From Dipteris shenzhenensis (Eukaryota > Polypodiophyta > Polypodiopsida > Gleicheniales), in assembly GCA_047967505.1 (NCBI GenBank), contig CM106541.1: 64,000 bases of DNA. One strand, 5' to 3'. A model generated the notes under the pieces. The model was not told the DNA's origin. It ran no database searches and saw only the letters and a program-made list of their open reading frames with translations. Below are positions 36,122 through 46,149 of this stretch, one piece after another. Positions within the stretch are counted from its first letter, which is position 1; each line of letters begins with the position of its first letter. The translations under genes and the position numbers were made by a program.

Positions 36122-36838
36122 GAACATGTTCTAACAAAGAAAAGGCAATCACAGGGGTGGAAGAAGCCAAATAGAGAAATTTGCAATAAAATGCGATATG
36201 AGCAGTTTGGAATTTCAAACAGGTCCACATCGCATTTTGCTGCAAATTTTTGAAATGACATGCTGGTGCACTCCTACAGTGATTTCTATGTCTCTCCAAC
36301 CAAATACAGTATGAATGGAGTTTATGCAAGAAGATTATAGCTATGGAAGTCACAAAACCAGAACATGTTCTAACAAAGAAAAGGCAATCACAGGGGTGGA
36401 AGAAGCCAAATAGAGAAATTTGCAATAAAATGCGATATGAGTAGTTTGGAATTTCAAACAGGTCCACATCGCATTTTGCTGCAAATTTTTGAAATGACAT
36501 GCTGGTGCACTCCTGCAGTGATTTCTATGTCTCTCCAACCAAATACAGTATGAATGGAGTTTATGCAAGAAGATTACAGCTATGGAAGTCACAAAACCAG
36601 AACATGTTCTAACAAAGAAAAGGCAATCACAGGGGTGGAAGAAGCCAAATAGAGAAATTTGCAATAAAATGCGATATGAGCAGTTTGGAATTTCAAACAG
36701 GTCCACATCGCATTTTGCTGCAAATTTTTGAAATGACATGCTGGTGCACTCCTACAGTGATTTCTATGTTTCTCCAACCAAATACAGTATGAATGGAGTT
36801 TATGCAAGAAGATCACATGCAAATATCACACTTGAAGA
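36122..36838. repeat. Array A: three 239-bp tandem units, each with the shared hairpin
   Basis: Units start at 36122, 36361 and 36600 (period 239 bp) and are nearly identical; a diverged partial fourth copy seems to follow to about 36920. Each holds an inverted pair at 36177-36196/36230-36249, repeated at +239 and +478. The arms read AAATTTGCAATAAAATGCGA and the inverse of AAATTTGCAGCAAAATGCGA. The array lies in the probable 5' intron of the H3-Ulp1 gene. The long minus-strand open frame through it is a by-product of the repeat. Confidence 0.85.
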
Positions 36839-36961
36839 TCTGCATTCCTACAGTGATTTCTCTGTCTTGGTTTGAGTCTATGCATTTCCATGCAGGATGT
36901 ATTTTTTCTATTTTAGGCAAGAAGATTGTAGAGACTAAGGGGAGAACCCATTGTTACTGAC

Positions 36962-37130
36962 CTGGAATCTATCTGTGGATGTGCTGTGCTGCTGAGGAGT
37001 AATCTGTGCTGAGGATGAACCTGTGCTGCTGGACAAGATGCCGATGCTGCAGAGTATGGAGGTAGGGAGGCAAGAGAGCAGAGACTGGAGGGCAAGAGGT
37101 CTAAAACAGGATACCACAAATAAATGCAAA
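36962..37130 (-). other. Probable 5' exon of the H3-Ulp1 gene
   Basis: A donor ATTCCAG|GTCAGT at 36961 pairs well with the acceptor TGTATGCAG at 36084, just upstream of the MARTK start. The joined frame is open back to an ATG near 37129, but its sequence (Ser/Gln-rich) has no recognised domain. Because the H3-like tail is so typical from its own ATG, I read this exon as untranslated. Confidence 0.4.
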
Positions 37131-37156
37131 TAGAATTAAAGAATCACTAAATCCCA

Positions 37157-37231
37157 CACGTGTGGAATGTAGTCGTTTTTCACAAGTGTGGATGGGACCC
37201 AGATCTCTTGGAGTTTGAAATTTGGCACGTG
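37157..37231. promoter_or_regulatory. Divergent promoter region with two G-boxes
   Basis: CACGTG lies at 37157-37162 within the palindrome CACACGTGTG, and again at 37226-37231. They sit between the 5' ends of the minus-strand H3-Ulp1 gene and the plus-strand partner gene, so shared regulation by bHLH/bZIP-type factors is plausible. The start sites were not resolved. Confidence 0.45.
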
Positions 37232-37703
37232 TGAAAGTACACTTTATTCCTTGGAACTTGTGCCATTCATGATTTCATCAATCAATACCACAACCACTTT
37301 TCCCTCCCCTGGATCCCAATCTTTCATCCCTGCCACGACCCTTGCATCTTCCATTTCCTTCTCTCTGATCCTTTCCTACCCAGCACACTCCATCCAGACT
37401 GCAACCTGCCTGAAGACAGTACTGCCAGATCTCCAGGTTACCTAGAGTGCAAAGTTCAAGCTAGAGAAAGAGCAGGAGATTTACCAGTGCAACTCAATCA
37501 GCATCGAAAAGGAAAAAAAAGGTCAGAATTCTAGATTGGTTTCAATGTTTTTCAACATTTATTTCTTCCATCCATTGGATTTTTGATGTCCCAATGTCTT
37601 CACTCAGCTCCATCCTTCTTCTTACATTTTCAATTAATACTGTTCAAGAATGTGGTAAATCACCCAGAAATTAGATTGTAGGTTGATATGAATAGAAACA
37701 AGA

Positions 37704-38185
37704 AATTTGCAACAAAATGCGAGGAGAGTGGTTTATAATTCTCTAAACAGCCCATATCGCATTTTGCTGCAAATTCCTGTTGTTGACACCTTCCTCATGA
37801 AAAGTTTCACTCATTCCATTATTTCTCTTGCATATGAGATCATAGTGTCCAGGAATCACTGAGATGAACCAAGTGCTTGATTTGACATGCACATGAACAG
37901 AACTTGAGAATTTGCAACAAAATGCGAGGAGAGTGGTTTATAATTCTCTAAACAGCCCATATCGCATTTTGCTGCAAATTCCTATTGTTGACACATTCCT
38001 CATGAATAGTTTCACTCATTCCATTATTTCTCTTGCATATGAGATCATAGTGTCCAGGAATCACTGAGATGAACCAAGTGCTTGATTTGACATGCACATG
38101 AACAGAATTTGAGAATTTGCAACAAAATGCGAGGAGAGTGGTTTATAATTCTCTAAACAGCCCATATCGCATTTTGCTGCAAATT
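37704..38185. repeat. Array B: three 205-bp units with the same hairpin motif as array A
   Basis: Hairpins at 37704-37775, 37909-37980 and 38114-38185 (period 205 bp). The arms read AATTTGCAACAAAATGCGA and the inverse of AATTTGCAGCAAAATGCGA, the same motif as array A although the rest of the unit is unrelated. The array lies in the probable 5' intron of the plus-strand partner gene (putative donor at 37437, acceptor at 38286). Confidence 0.85.
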
Positions 38186-38286
38186 CCTGTGTATTATTTG
38201 GTTCTCACTTCTACCTCATTAATTTGCTATCTTTAGCCCTGTGGAAATCTTCCTTGATGATGAGAAATGTTTTTGTTTTGGAACAG

Positions 38287-40126
38287 CTGGCTCCCAGGCC
38301 CCACCTTTCAAGAGGAAGCTGGACTTTTCTGCTGCTATTATTAGACCACAACAATCACCACGTGAGTCATGAGATGTCATGAAGGAATTATCTGGTGATA
38401 TACAATGCATTCACTGATTGCATATGTCAGCATATAGAATTCATAGTATATAAGTTTTTGAATAGGCAAAAAGAAGAGGCTGGAGCAAATGGAACCAAAA
38501 GAGGACAATTCTCCAGATTTGCTCCTATTTGAGTTTCTTCACAAATGCAAGGCTCAGAGTAACTTCCATATTTACCACAGTATTTTCAACATGGAGTTCA
38601 CAATGAGCTCTGTACTGGAGCAGCACAAAGATTTTCTTTCAGACTATTGGGATGCCTTCAAAGAACTGACAGAGGCAGGAAGAATTGTGGGAGGAGAAAA
38701 GGTTTTCGTGCACCTAAATCATATTGTCTCCAATGACAGGCTGAGGTACCATGTGAACAGAAGATTTGACAGCCTGTCTGATCACTATAAATTCAACTGT
38801 ACTTTGCACACCAGAAAGTGCAGAGTGCTGGAGGAGAGCATGGCATTTCTTATGTACATTGTCTTCAGTCAGGAGTCTTTGGATGAACAAGGGCAGGAAA
38901 TAGAAGAAGAAGACACATCTGAAGCAGAGGAAAAGGAGGATGTTTCTTTGGTCATAGAAATGGCAGAGCAAGAAGAAGATATCAACCTTCAGGATGAGGG
39001 GCTGCAAGTGGCTGCTCTTGACCTTGTTCAACTGAGGACAAAAACTCTGAGGGGAGCAGAGCCAATTAAAGATTTTGATGTTCAGAGCAGCAACTATGCA
39101 GTGCCCATGCTTCCAGGTGTGTTGATTGGTGGAAAGGATTATGTTTTCCTCCATGATATAGAGTGTATGTTTGATTTGAGGGAGGACTATGCCATTTCCC
39201 TTATTGCCCAGGCTTCAAGGCTTGACAAGGAGGTTGGCATAGAGGATGACCATTCACTACTGGCTTTGGAAACAATGTTTGATCCTGTAGAGGCCCTTTC
39301 ATTTTGTTCAAAGACGCTGAAAAGTTCCAAGAGCCAGATGAAGCTGCCTTCCAGCTCACACAGGAAGCTATGAATCTCTCAGCACTATACACAGAAAAGC
39401 CTAAAGAAGAGGCTGGACAAGAAGGGAGAGGGATAAATCTTTGGAAAGATGAACTGCTTGTTGCTGATGAAAATGAGAAGGTACTTCAAATCATATACTT
39501 TAACTTCTGCTTAAATTTGTTTTTGTAGGTTGTGTAATGTCTCACTCCAATCCTTTGATATGTTGCAGCTACAAATTGAGGATGACACATTCCTCCAGAG
39601 ATCAAGTGGAAGCAGGCAGGTTGGGTTTCGCAAAATGTCAGGCCTAGCTCATTATATTCATGATCTAGGCAGTGCCAAGATCTTGATTTACCATAGGCAG
39701 TTGAGCAACAATGGAGAAGCCATTGTTTACTTCCTAAAATGTTTGTCTAGGGCTTTAGGTGGACATGTTCTTTCATGGCAAAAGGAAAAGATCATTTTGA
39801 TAGAGAGGTTGTCTGCCATAGATATATTTGGAGATTATGTGAATAAGCAGGCCTCTAGGGCCGCTTACTTTTTGTCTTACACTTCTTATGCATTAGCATG
39901 TGGTGTTAAGGAGCCCAAATATCTGGAGGGCTATGGAAAACACCAGCTCGTAAGGTTTCGAGAGCCACCCATGATTGCATTAGGCCACACAGTCCAAGAA
40001 GAGGAACAGGTGGAGAGAGCTGAAGAAAAGGATAAAGAGACAGTCGACATCAAGCCAATAAAGAAGAAAAAGACTCCAATCAAGATCAAAAAGAGAGTTC
40101 CGATCGGCAGGCCCTGGGAGAAATAG
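38287..40126 (+). CDS. Unrecognised lysine-rich, probably nuclear transposon protein
   Basis: Exons visible: 38287-38361, 38466-39480 and 39569-40126; the splices keep frame (PQQSP|RKKKRLEQ and NEK|LQIEDD). The start codon is unresolved: an upstream exon is likely, or translation begins at the ATG at 38489. A KRKL..RKKKR region near the N terminus and a KKKKTPIKIKKR tail are candidate nuclear signals. The middle has an acidic stretch (EIEEEDTSEAEEKED). Near 39297 the frame shifts: the first frame ends soon after FDPVEAL, and coding continues as LFKDAEKFQEPDEAAF. This is a one-base lesion or, less likely, programmed frameshifting. I recognise no domain. It is divergent from the H3-Ulp1 gene and convergent with the transposase gene (stop codons about 320 bp apart), so it belongs to the element. 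It may bind DNA, but that is speculation. Confidence 0.7.
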
Positions 40127-40448
40127 GATTTAGTCATCGAATATAGCACAAACATTATATTAAATTTGAACTGATTTGTATAAAGTCTTTGATATCTGGT
40201 ATGATCTTGTATAAATGATTAATAAGTTGATGATGAAATGATTTGTACATTTACATAGAGTGGTGTCGTTGAATATTAAATGAACAATATATTGAAATTG
40301 TAAACAAATTGTATTAAGTTCAGATCATATGTTTCACATTGAAATACTTTTCATGCATAACACCAAGAGTCACTTGTTCCACTAAAAAAATTTCTATTGA
40401 ATGAGTTTGAAAACATGTGGACATACACCAATAAGTTACAAATGAGTC

Positions 40449-43136
40449 CTATTCATGTTTACTTGTCCATTTATGGTTTCTAAATATCTTCGATTCCCTC
40501 CATTGTCTATGTCTTTCTGCTGCAATTGAATTGTCTAGAGCTTGTCTTCGTCTTTGCTTTTGGGCTAGAAGAAAAGCAAGCTTGATTTTGGAGCTAGCAA
40601 CTTTTCTTTTAGCATGCAGCCTCTGTAGTATGCCTCGGTAAAACCATTGGAAGACTTCCTTCAGACTATTCGCCTTCTGACTCCCTCCATAGTGTTGTGT
40701 GTGTCTAAAAAATGCATTACGTGCCATGTAGTGAGACTTCTCCATGCCTTGGGTAGACCAAATAGCTGGGCATCCATACTTTTTGACAAAATAGGGAAGG
40801 TGGTTGTATATGATATGCTGTAAGACATAAGAATGCATAGTAAGTAATTAAAAAAAAGAGGATCACACTTAAGTAAAAGAAAAAGACATAACCTTACCAT
40901 GTAGTGAGTTATATTGCAGGCTGTCCACGCGTCTTTCATTGACTTTCCAAAATGTTTAATTGCCTCCTCAAAGTTCTTGTAATCACTCTTTGTCCATGTT
41001 ACTTTGTCACAGAACATGAAGAGTTGATCAAGAGACCTCCACACCTCTGCCTTCCTATTTCGTGCTTCCCCATCTACCTCATGATCTTTCACAGCGTTAT
41101 GGACTTGCTTCCACAATCCATGATTAATCTTTGAAACTGCTCTACCTTGCCTTACTTGCTTACTGTGTTTGGGTCGAGACAAGAATCTTCTTGCCTTAAC
41201 ACCACCAATAGAGGGCTTGATTGGTACCTCCTTGCCATTGGTAGACTTTTTAAAATCCTTTGTGATTTGAACATCTCCTCCATGCAGACCTATATCGGAT
41301 AACACTTTTTCCAATGCTTGAAGAGCATCCTTTCTATTTTTTTCGGGACGGAGTTTCCAAGCAAATCCAATATATAAAAATACCAATTTCTCAATAATTC
41401 GACATAGACCATGCAATGTGCAGATGTGAACATTACATAGTGGAATGTCCAGAATGGCCTTGAAGTCAGGGTCAACTTTATCTCTATTAGGTGCTCTCTT
41501 CCACCATTTTGAATCCATTACTTGAGCTGATTCTTTGCAGTAAAGACAAGGAGACTTTGAGTTGCCTCCTTTACTAATGTTATACATGCACTTAAGTGTT
41601 TTAAGATCCCCGGCCATGTGCCACTCTACTTGAAAATCACCTTTTCCTGCAACATGGAGATTCTCGCCTTGCACTTGTCTTTTGATTATTCTTGGTATTT
41701 CCGTGTGGTGAAACACCCAATCTAGTGTTTCATGGTCTTCGGTCTTCACCTGCGAGATTATAGAAAACAAAAGTATTACTATATCAAATTTGAAAACAAT
41801 GACCAAAATCAAGTATAAAACAACCCATGATCATACCTGGAACGAGCCTAACCACCATATGTGTTTCTCTGACTGCACACTAAAATACTTCGAACTCGCT
41901 TCAGTCAATGATGTATCAATTGCTCCATTCATCAATGTAATAGTAACTCTTTCCATTTTCTTTTCCTTTATAACCTCACACTCATCCAGTTTGATAACAA
42001 ATTTCAAAATGCCTTTGCACTCCTCAAATGTTATTCCATAAAACTCGACCATTCTTTTTTGAAGTTGTTGCAGATCTAAAAATATATTATTCCAAGGATC
42101 ATACACAGTGGTTCCTTTAACACCATGAAATATTTCTTCAATATGGATATATTGCCCAATAAATTCATCTATACTTTCATTCAAATGACCTCTTATCCTC
42201 CACACGGTTGCTGGATTTGGCAGTAAAACTCGTTTAATCCTTTGATCTTTCAAAGTTGAGGATATCGCATGGAAAATCAAACTATATCCCTTCCTGCTAA
42301 CTCCACTAACATCAAGAGCCTCTTGGATTATAGTGCCATCAACTTGATTATTGGATACAAAGTCCTCTACAACATTGTGTTTGACTGTTTTGTACTTTTT
42401 TTCCTCAATCAAACCTTTTGCTACACCGCAAGAAAGCAATCCTTTCATTTGTTTAACAGGAAGAAGGTTCGGGTCCATATTTTCTTTTGCAGGCTCCAAT
42501 AATTTCCTGTAGTAACAACACAATATGACTATATTATTCAGCACCTCCATTCTTATTTTGCGACAATCAACGAAATAGATATAGTCTGGAAGAGAGCCTT
42601 TTTGAGTATACAAAATGATAAATTTCAATCTAACCTTGCTTCCTGAATTCGTCGCTTGCATCCACCAGTCCCAGCCTTCAAATTTACAATGTTTTTAATC
42701 TTCCTGCTACGTAGTCTGTCTCCAAGCACGGTTCTCTTCTTTCTTGCTCTTGTCAACTCTTTTTTACTCTTTGAATGCTCCTCAATTTCATTCTGCAACT
42801 GCTGCTCCAATTTTGCACGAATGGCTATCTCCTCCATCTTGGCCCCCTTTTCTTGTAGGTACATCATTTTATACGTTTTCGCAAATGCAGACTGCGCTGA
42901 AATATAACCAAGAAGTCCATTTTGTCCATCGTCGGCAAACCTCAGTAATGTGGTGGGATTGACAAATGGAGGTGTAGAGTTTTTTACTTGACATTTTGGA
43001 TACATGCTTCCATCGCACCATAAGTCAATATGTTGAAGCCCTTCTCTTCTCAATTGTGCTTCTCAGGTTGCGAAGTTTGTTTTTCAATCTCATAGTCGTT
43101 TTGTAACATGAATCGTGGAAGTGTGGCGGTATCCAT
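40449..43136 (-). CDS. Putative DDE/D-type transposase, four exons, family unassigned
   Basis: Exons: 43136-42635, 42506-41837, 41749-40898, 40817-40449 (about 798 codons). It begins MDTATLPRFML; a one-base frame slip near 43063 joins ...SQPEKH to LRREGLQHIDLW. An N-terminal coiled-coil-like, charged region (KLEQQLQNEIEEHSKSKKEL) precedes a conserved core. Candidate catalytic residues are Asp in VIKLDEC (about 41985), Asp in MAGDLKTL (about 41606) and Glu in STQGMEKSHY (about 40741). Between the last two are a CLYC zinc-knuckle-like pair and HICTLHGLCRI. The tail is Lys/Arg/Gln-rich. The D...D...E order and the pattern GDLK...C..C...E.SHY resemble RNase-H-fold transposases annotated in animals and plants, but I cannot assign a superfamily. 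It would cut and join the 27-bp ends. Apart from the slip, all exons are open. Confidence 0.75.
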
Positions 43137-43419
43137 GTGAATATTTTGAAAACTTGCAATCACTAAGTTCAGTGATGGACTCTTTATGAAAGGCCTGCAC
43201 ACGTCGGCCAAAGAGATGCGGAATCTTTGGTAAACAAAAAAAAATCTAAGAGGATATTTAATACAAAATCGTGTTAGTCAAACAAAAGATTATCTTATTC
43301 CTTTTTGAATTGATAGTTCTGTAGTCCTTACTGACAATTCTGAGCCACGTTTCCGTATTTTACTATTTTTGAGGTCTTTTAGGAGAGAAATAAATCAAAA
43401 AATAGTGAATTTCTTACAG

Positions 43420-43446
43420 GGTCCCAAAATGAGTTCCCTTTTTCCC
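43420..43446 (-). repeat. Right terminal inverted repeat of the H3-Ulp1 transposon
   Basis: On the minus strand it begins GGGAAAAAGGGAACTCATTT and ends GGGACC; TA follows at 43447-43448. It matches the left end at 24 of 27 positions. Confidence 0.88.
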
Positions 43447-43745
43447 TAATGTCTGTGAGCATGTCATCTAAGGTAGTGACATGCAGATGTGGGGGGAATC
43501 GAATGTGGGAACGAAGGTTCTCCACTAGTGCTAGCATTTCTACTCAGGTGAGTGGCACGTAATCACCTTATGTGAGAAGGTAGATAATATTGGGATACTA
43601 GAGCATCGAGGAGGGGTGGTAGTATGCATGGTGAAGATGAGTAGGTGAGCAGCAGATGAGCAGGGGAGTAGATGAGTAACGAGAGTTGGAGGAGGCAGTG
43701 TGGAGGAAAGTAGAGCAAGGGCGAAAAAGAGACGGAGGAGGGTTG

Positions 43746-43811
43746 TGGAGCAAAGTCGCAGAGCATGTGGAGCAAAGTCGCAGAGCATGTGGAGCAAAGT
43801 AGTAGAGCATA
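43746..43811. repeat. 22-bp unit repeated three times
   Basis: GGAGCAAAGTCGCAGAGCAT plus GT, twice exact and once varied (AGTAG for GTCGC). It causes repeated peptides in the minus-strand frames, which are not supported as genes. Confidence 0.7.
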
Positions 43812-43969
43812 GGTGGATGAGAGCAACGTAGTAAAATGGCAAATGCCACAGATATTATATATTATAAAGTTCAAACCATGGTGGTTGGAGCTCGCGGTTC
43901 CATCCATATTAATTGCAGGCCACCACAGTGGAATCTTAGGTGCCACTTGACGGGCTGGTAATTTCATGA

Positions 43970-44860
43970 AGCAGACTCCATGTGGTGGGTGAGCAAGCCA
44001 CTCCAGTGGCTAGTAATTAATTGTTAGCCTAGTGGAATCTTAGTCACAACAGACATGGCTGATGAGAGCCACCACCACTGGATAGTAATTCCCACAAAGG
44101 TAAATCATGAAGCTCCAATCACTCATTACCATGCACTGTAGTTCTCTACTGAGCATGCGAGCTCGGTGACTTGTAATTTTTACTCCACTCATAGTGATCA
44201 TGCATGCTTAAGCCTGGTGATGGCTGAGCGATGCCTGGTAATTTTAACTGCCTGCTTGGTGGAATCGTTGCCACAATAAACATGGCTGTAATCACTCATT
44301 TCCATGTACTCTAGTACTCTACTGAGCATGTGAGCCCGGTGACTAGTAATTTTTACTACACTCGTAGTGATCATGCATGCTTAAACCCAGTGGTGGGTGA
44401 GCGGTGGGTGGTAATTTTAACTGCCAGTCCAGTAAAATCATAGCCACGACAGAGATGGCTGATGATAGCCACCACTACCGCGCAGTAATTCCCACAAAAG
44501 TAAATCATGAAGCCTAATCACCTCTAATCCCTCATTACCATGCACTCTAGTACTCTCCGGAGCATGCAATCCCGATGACTCGTAATTTACTATAGTCGTA
44601 GTAATCATGCATGCAAGCCACTGCGGTGGTGGTAACAGAAAGGTAAGTAATTGTAGGCCACTACGGTGGTTGGTAATTAATTGCCAGCACAGCGGGTCTT
44701 CGCTACCACCACAGACATGGCTGGGAATCATAGATGCCACCACCGCTAATTACTCATTACCATGCAAGTTAGTACTGCCGCCTTGAATTAATCAAAATTA
44801 GGGCCAACCACCATGGTGGCTCTCACCTTAACAATGCAGTCAGGCTACAACCACCGCGGT
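43970..44860. repeat. Degenerate tandem repeats of about 230-265 bp
   Basis: Landmarks CATGGCTG..GA.AGCCACCAC, GAGCATGCGAGCTCGGTGAC and GTAGTGATCATGCATGC recur around 44055-44260, 44284-44480 and 44450-44700 with substitutions. No coding potential is accepted. Confidence 0.6.
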
Positions 44861-44916
44861 GGCTCTCACCTTGATAGTGTAGTCGAGCTACAAACCGCTA
44901 TCCCATTCCCTTAACC

Positions 44917-45130
44917 ATTTTGTCTTCAATCCCTCTTGACCGTTTTGTTCTCTCTTGCAATTGGACTGCAAACTCAAGTCTCCACTATTCCATTTCCTTC
45001 ATTGTTTCATCTTCTATCCCTCTCGACCATTTCTTTCTCCCTTGCAATCGGGCTGCTGCAAACTCAAGCCTCCACTATTCCATTTCCTTCACTGTTTCAT
45101 CTTTTCTCTTGACCATTTCTATCTCCCTTG
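44917..45130. repeat. Tandem duplication of about 105 bp, CT-rich
   Basis: Two and a half copies of a block containing CTTGACCGTTTTGTTCTCTC / CTCGACCATTTCTTTCTCCC and CAAACTCAAGTCTCCACTAT. It lies immediately upstream of the ATG of the next ORF and may be its leader. Confidence 0.6.
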
Positions 45131-45183
45131 CACTCTTCCTGCAACTTCTATCCTCTCTCTGCAACTTCTATCCTCTCTCATAA

Positions 45184-46057
45184 TGGACCCTACACAGTCT
45201 AGGAGCTCCTCACACAATCTTTCCTCTCCCTCTACAGCACAGTGCGAGTTGAAATCGTGACATATGGGAGCTCCTCTCTTGCTCTTCAAAAGCCCAATTT
45301 GGATACCAAATTGGTACAAGAGGTGAATGTGAAGGAGGGGCAACTAGTTTGCCAAGGTAAGAAGATTATTATCAATGAAAGTGTGATTGAAAATGCTCTA
45401 GGAATTTCTAGAGGCAGTTTTTTGCAAGCACACTTTTTCGAGAAGCAATGGAAGAGACAAGATATTCTAGATGTATACCCCAATGCTCATATAAGTAAAG
45501 ATGGTGGAGTCAATCTTTCTAGCTTGCCAACAAACCTCCAAGATGTATTGAAGAAGACCATTCACTTCTTTTCTGATACGAGAGAAACCGTAAAGTTCTG
45601 GAAGGTCCAAGCAGCAGTAGAGCAAGTGAATGGACGTGATCTATCTATCTCAAGGGCGATCTCCAAGAGAATGTTAACCAACCTGGAGAATTGCGTGGAT
45701 GGCAAATCCCAATTGTCATCTCAATCCACTCGAGCTGCAATGCACCTAATGGCATCTACCCTCAAAGGGATTCTTGAGCAATATGATAAGTAGATGTCTT
45801 AGAAGGTAACTTTTCTACAAGAGAAAGCCATCGATGCAGCAAAGGTAGCACAACCAGAGAAAAGTCTCAGGGAAGGTGCAAAAGCCAAGGTAGAGCAGGC
45901 ACAAGCGACCATCTATCTTGGCACCTTCCTGTCTCTTGCTGAGAGCGAGGAAATCACAAGTATGTGGACAGTGCCAGAAAATGTGAAGCACAGACTTAGC
46001 ATAATATAGACATCTGTGGCAAACAATCGGGGCAATATGTCTATGTACTAGTAACTG
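45184..46057 (+). pseudogene. Decayed mobile-element-type ORF
   Basis: The ATG at 45184 opens MDPTQSRSSSHNL and runs about 25 codons. Coding then continues one frame over, from about 45245 to 45793 (183 codons), including VKEGQLVCQGKKIIIN and ENALGISRG. It goes on with stops (QEKAIDAAKVAQPEKS, MWTVPENVKHR) to about 46057. The VxxGQLVxxxGKxIxINexxIxxxLGI pattern resembles the 'putative plant transposon protein' domain seen in retroelement-derived ORFs, but the resemblance is from memory and weak. Frameshift and stops make it a pseudogene. Confidence 0.4.
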
Positions 46058-46149
46058 TCCTTATGGGAAAATGCTAAGTAGGACTCGCCAAAGGAAAAGC
46101 TGTTGCCGAAGAGGGACTTTATAATGCCAAAGGAGACGTAATCACTTTC

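Larger units (their letters stand above)
32941..43446. mobile_element. 10.5-kb DNA transposon carrying a histone H3-Ulp1 fusion gene, a novel partner gene and a DDE-like transposase
   Basis: The ends are 27-bp terminal inverted repeats, 24/27 identical, each flanked outward by TA. Inside are a 95-aa left-arm ORF (+), an H3-like/Ulp1 fusion gene (-), two hairpin-bearing tandem arrays, an unrecognised lysine-rich protein gene (+), and a four-exon putative transposase gene (-). The gene order is two convergent pairs around a central divergent promoter. CAT also precedes the TA on both sides, so the inverted repeat could extend to CATTAGG, which leaves the target duplication ambiguous (TA, or not preserved). 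The TIRs enclosing a transposase make a single mobile unit the simplest reading. The alternative is that the internal genes are host or nested elements captured by chance. Confidence 0.85.

Noticed and set aside
36072-36500. In-frame upstream extension of the H3-like ORF through the 239-bp repeats
   Set aside because: It is open only because the repeat lacks stops in that frame; a good acceptor lies just before the MARTK start, and the H3 tail begins exactly at that ATG.
37188-37445. 85-aa plus-strand ORF as first exon of the partner gene
   Set aside because: It lacks an ATG start in that frame; a frame that could join the 38287 exon is open but also lacks an ATG, so the 5' end stays unresolved.
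36122-38185. CRISPR-like direct repeats
   Set aside because: Units are over 200 bp without short unique spacers, in a eukaryotic transposon; they are ordinary tandem arrays with hairpins.
32941-43446. Classing the element as MULE or CACTA because it carries Ulp1
   Set aside because: The ends (27 bp, GGR start, TA outside) and the transposase motifs do not fit the 9-bp or 3-bp duplications and CACTA ends of those groups.
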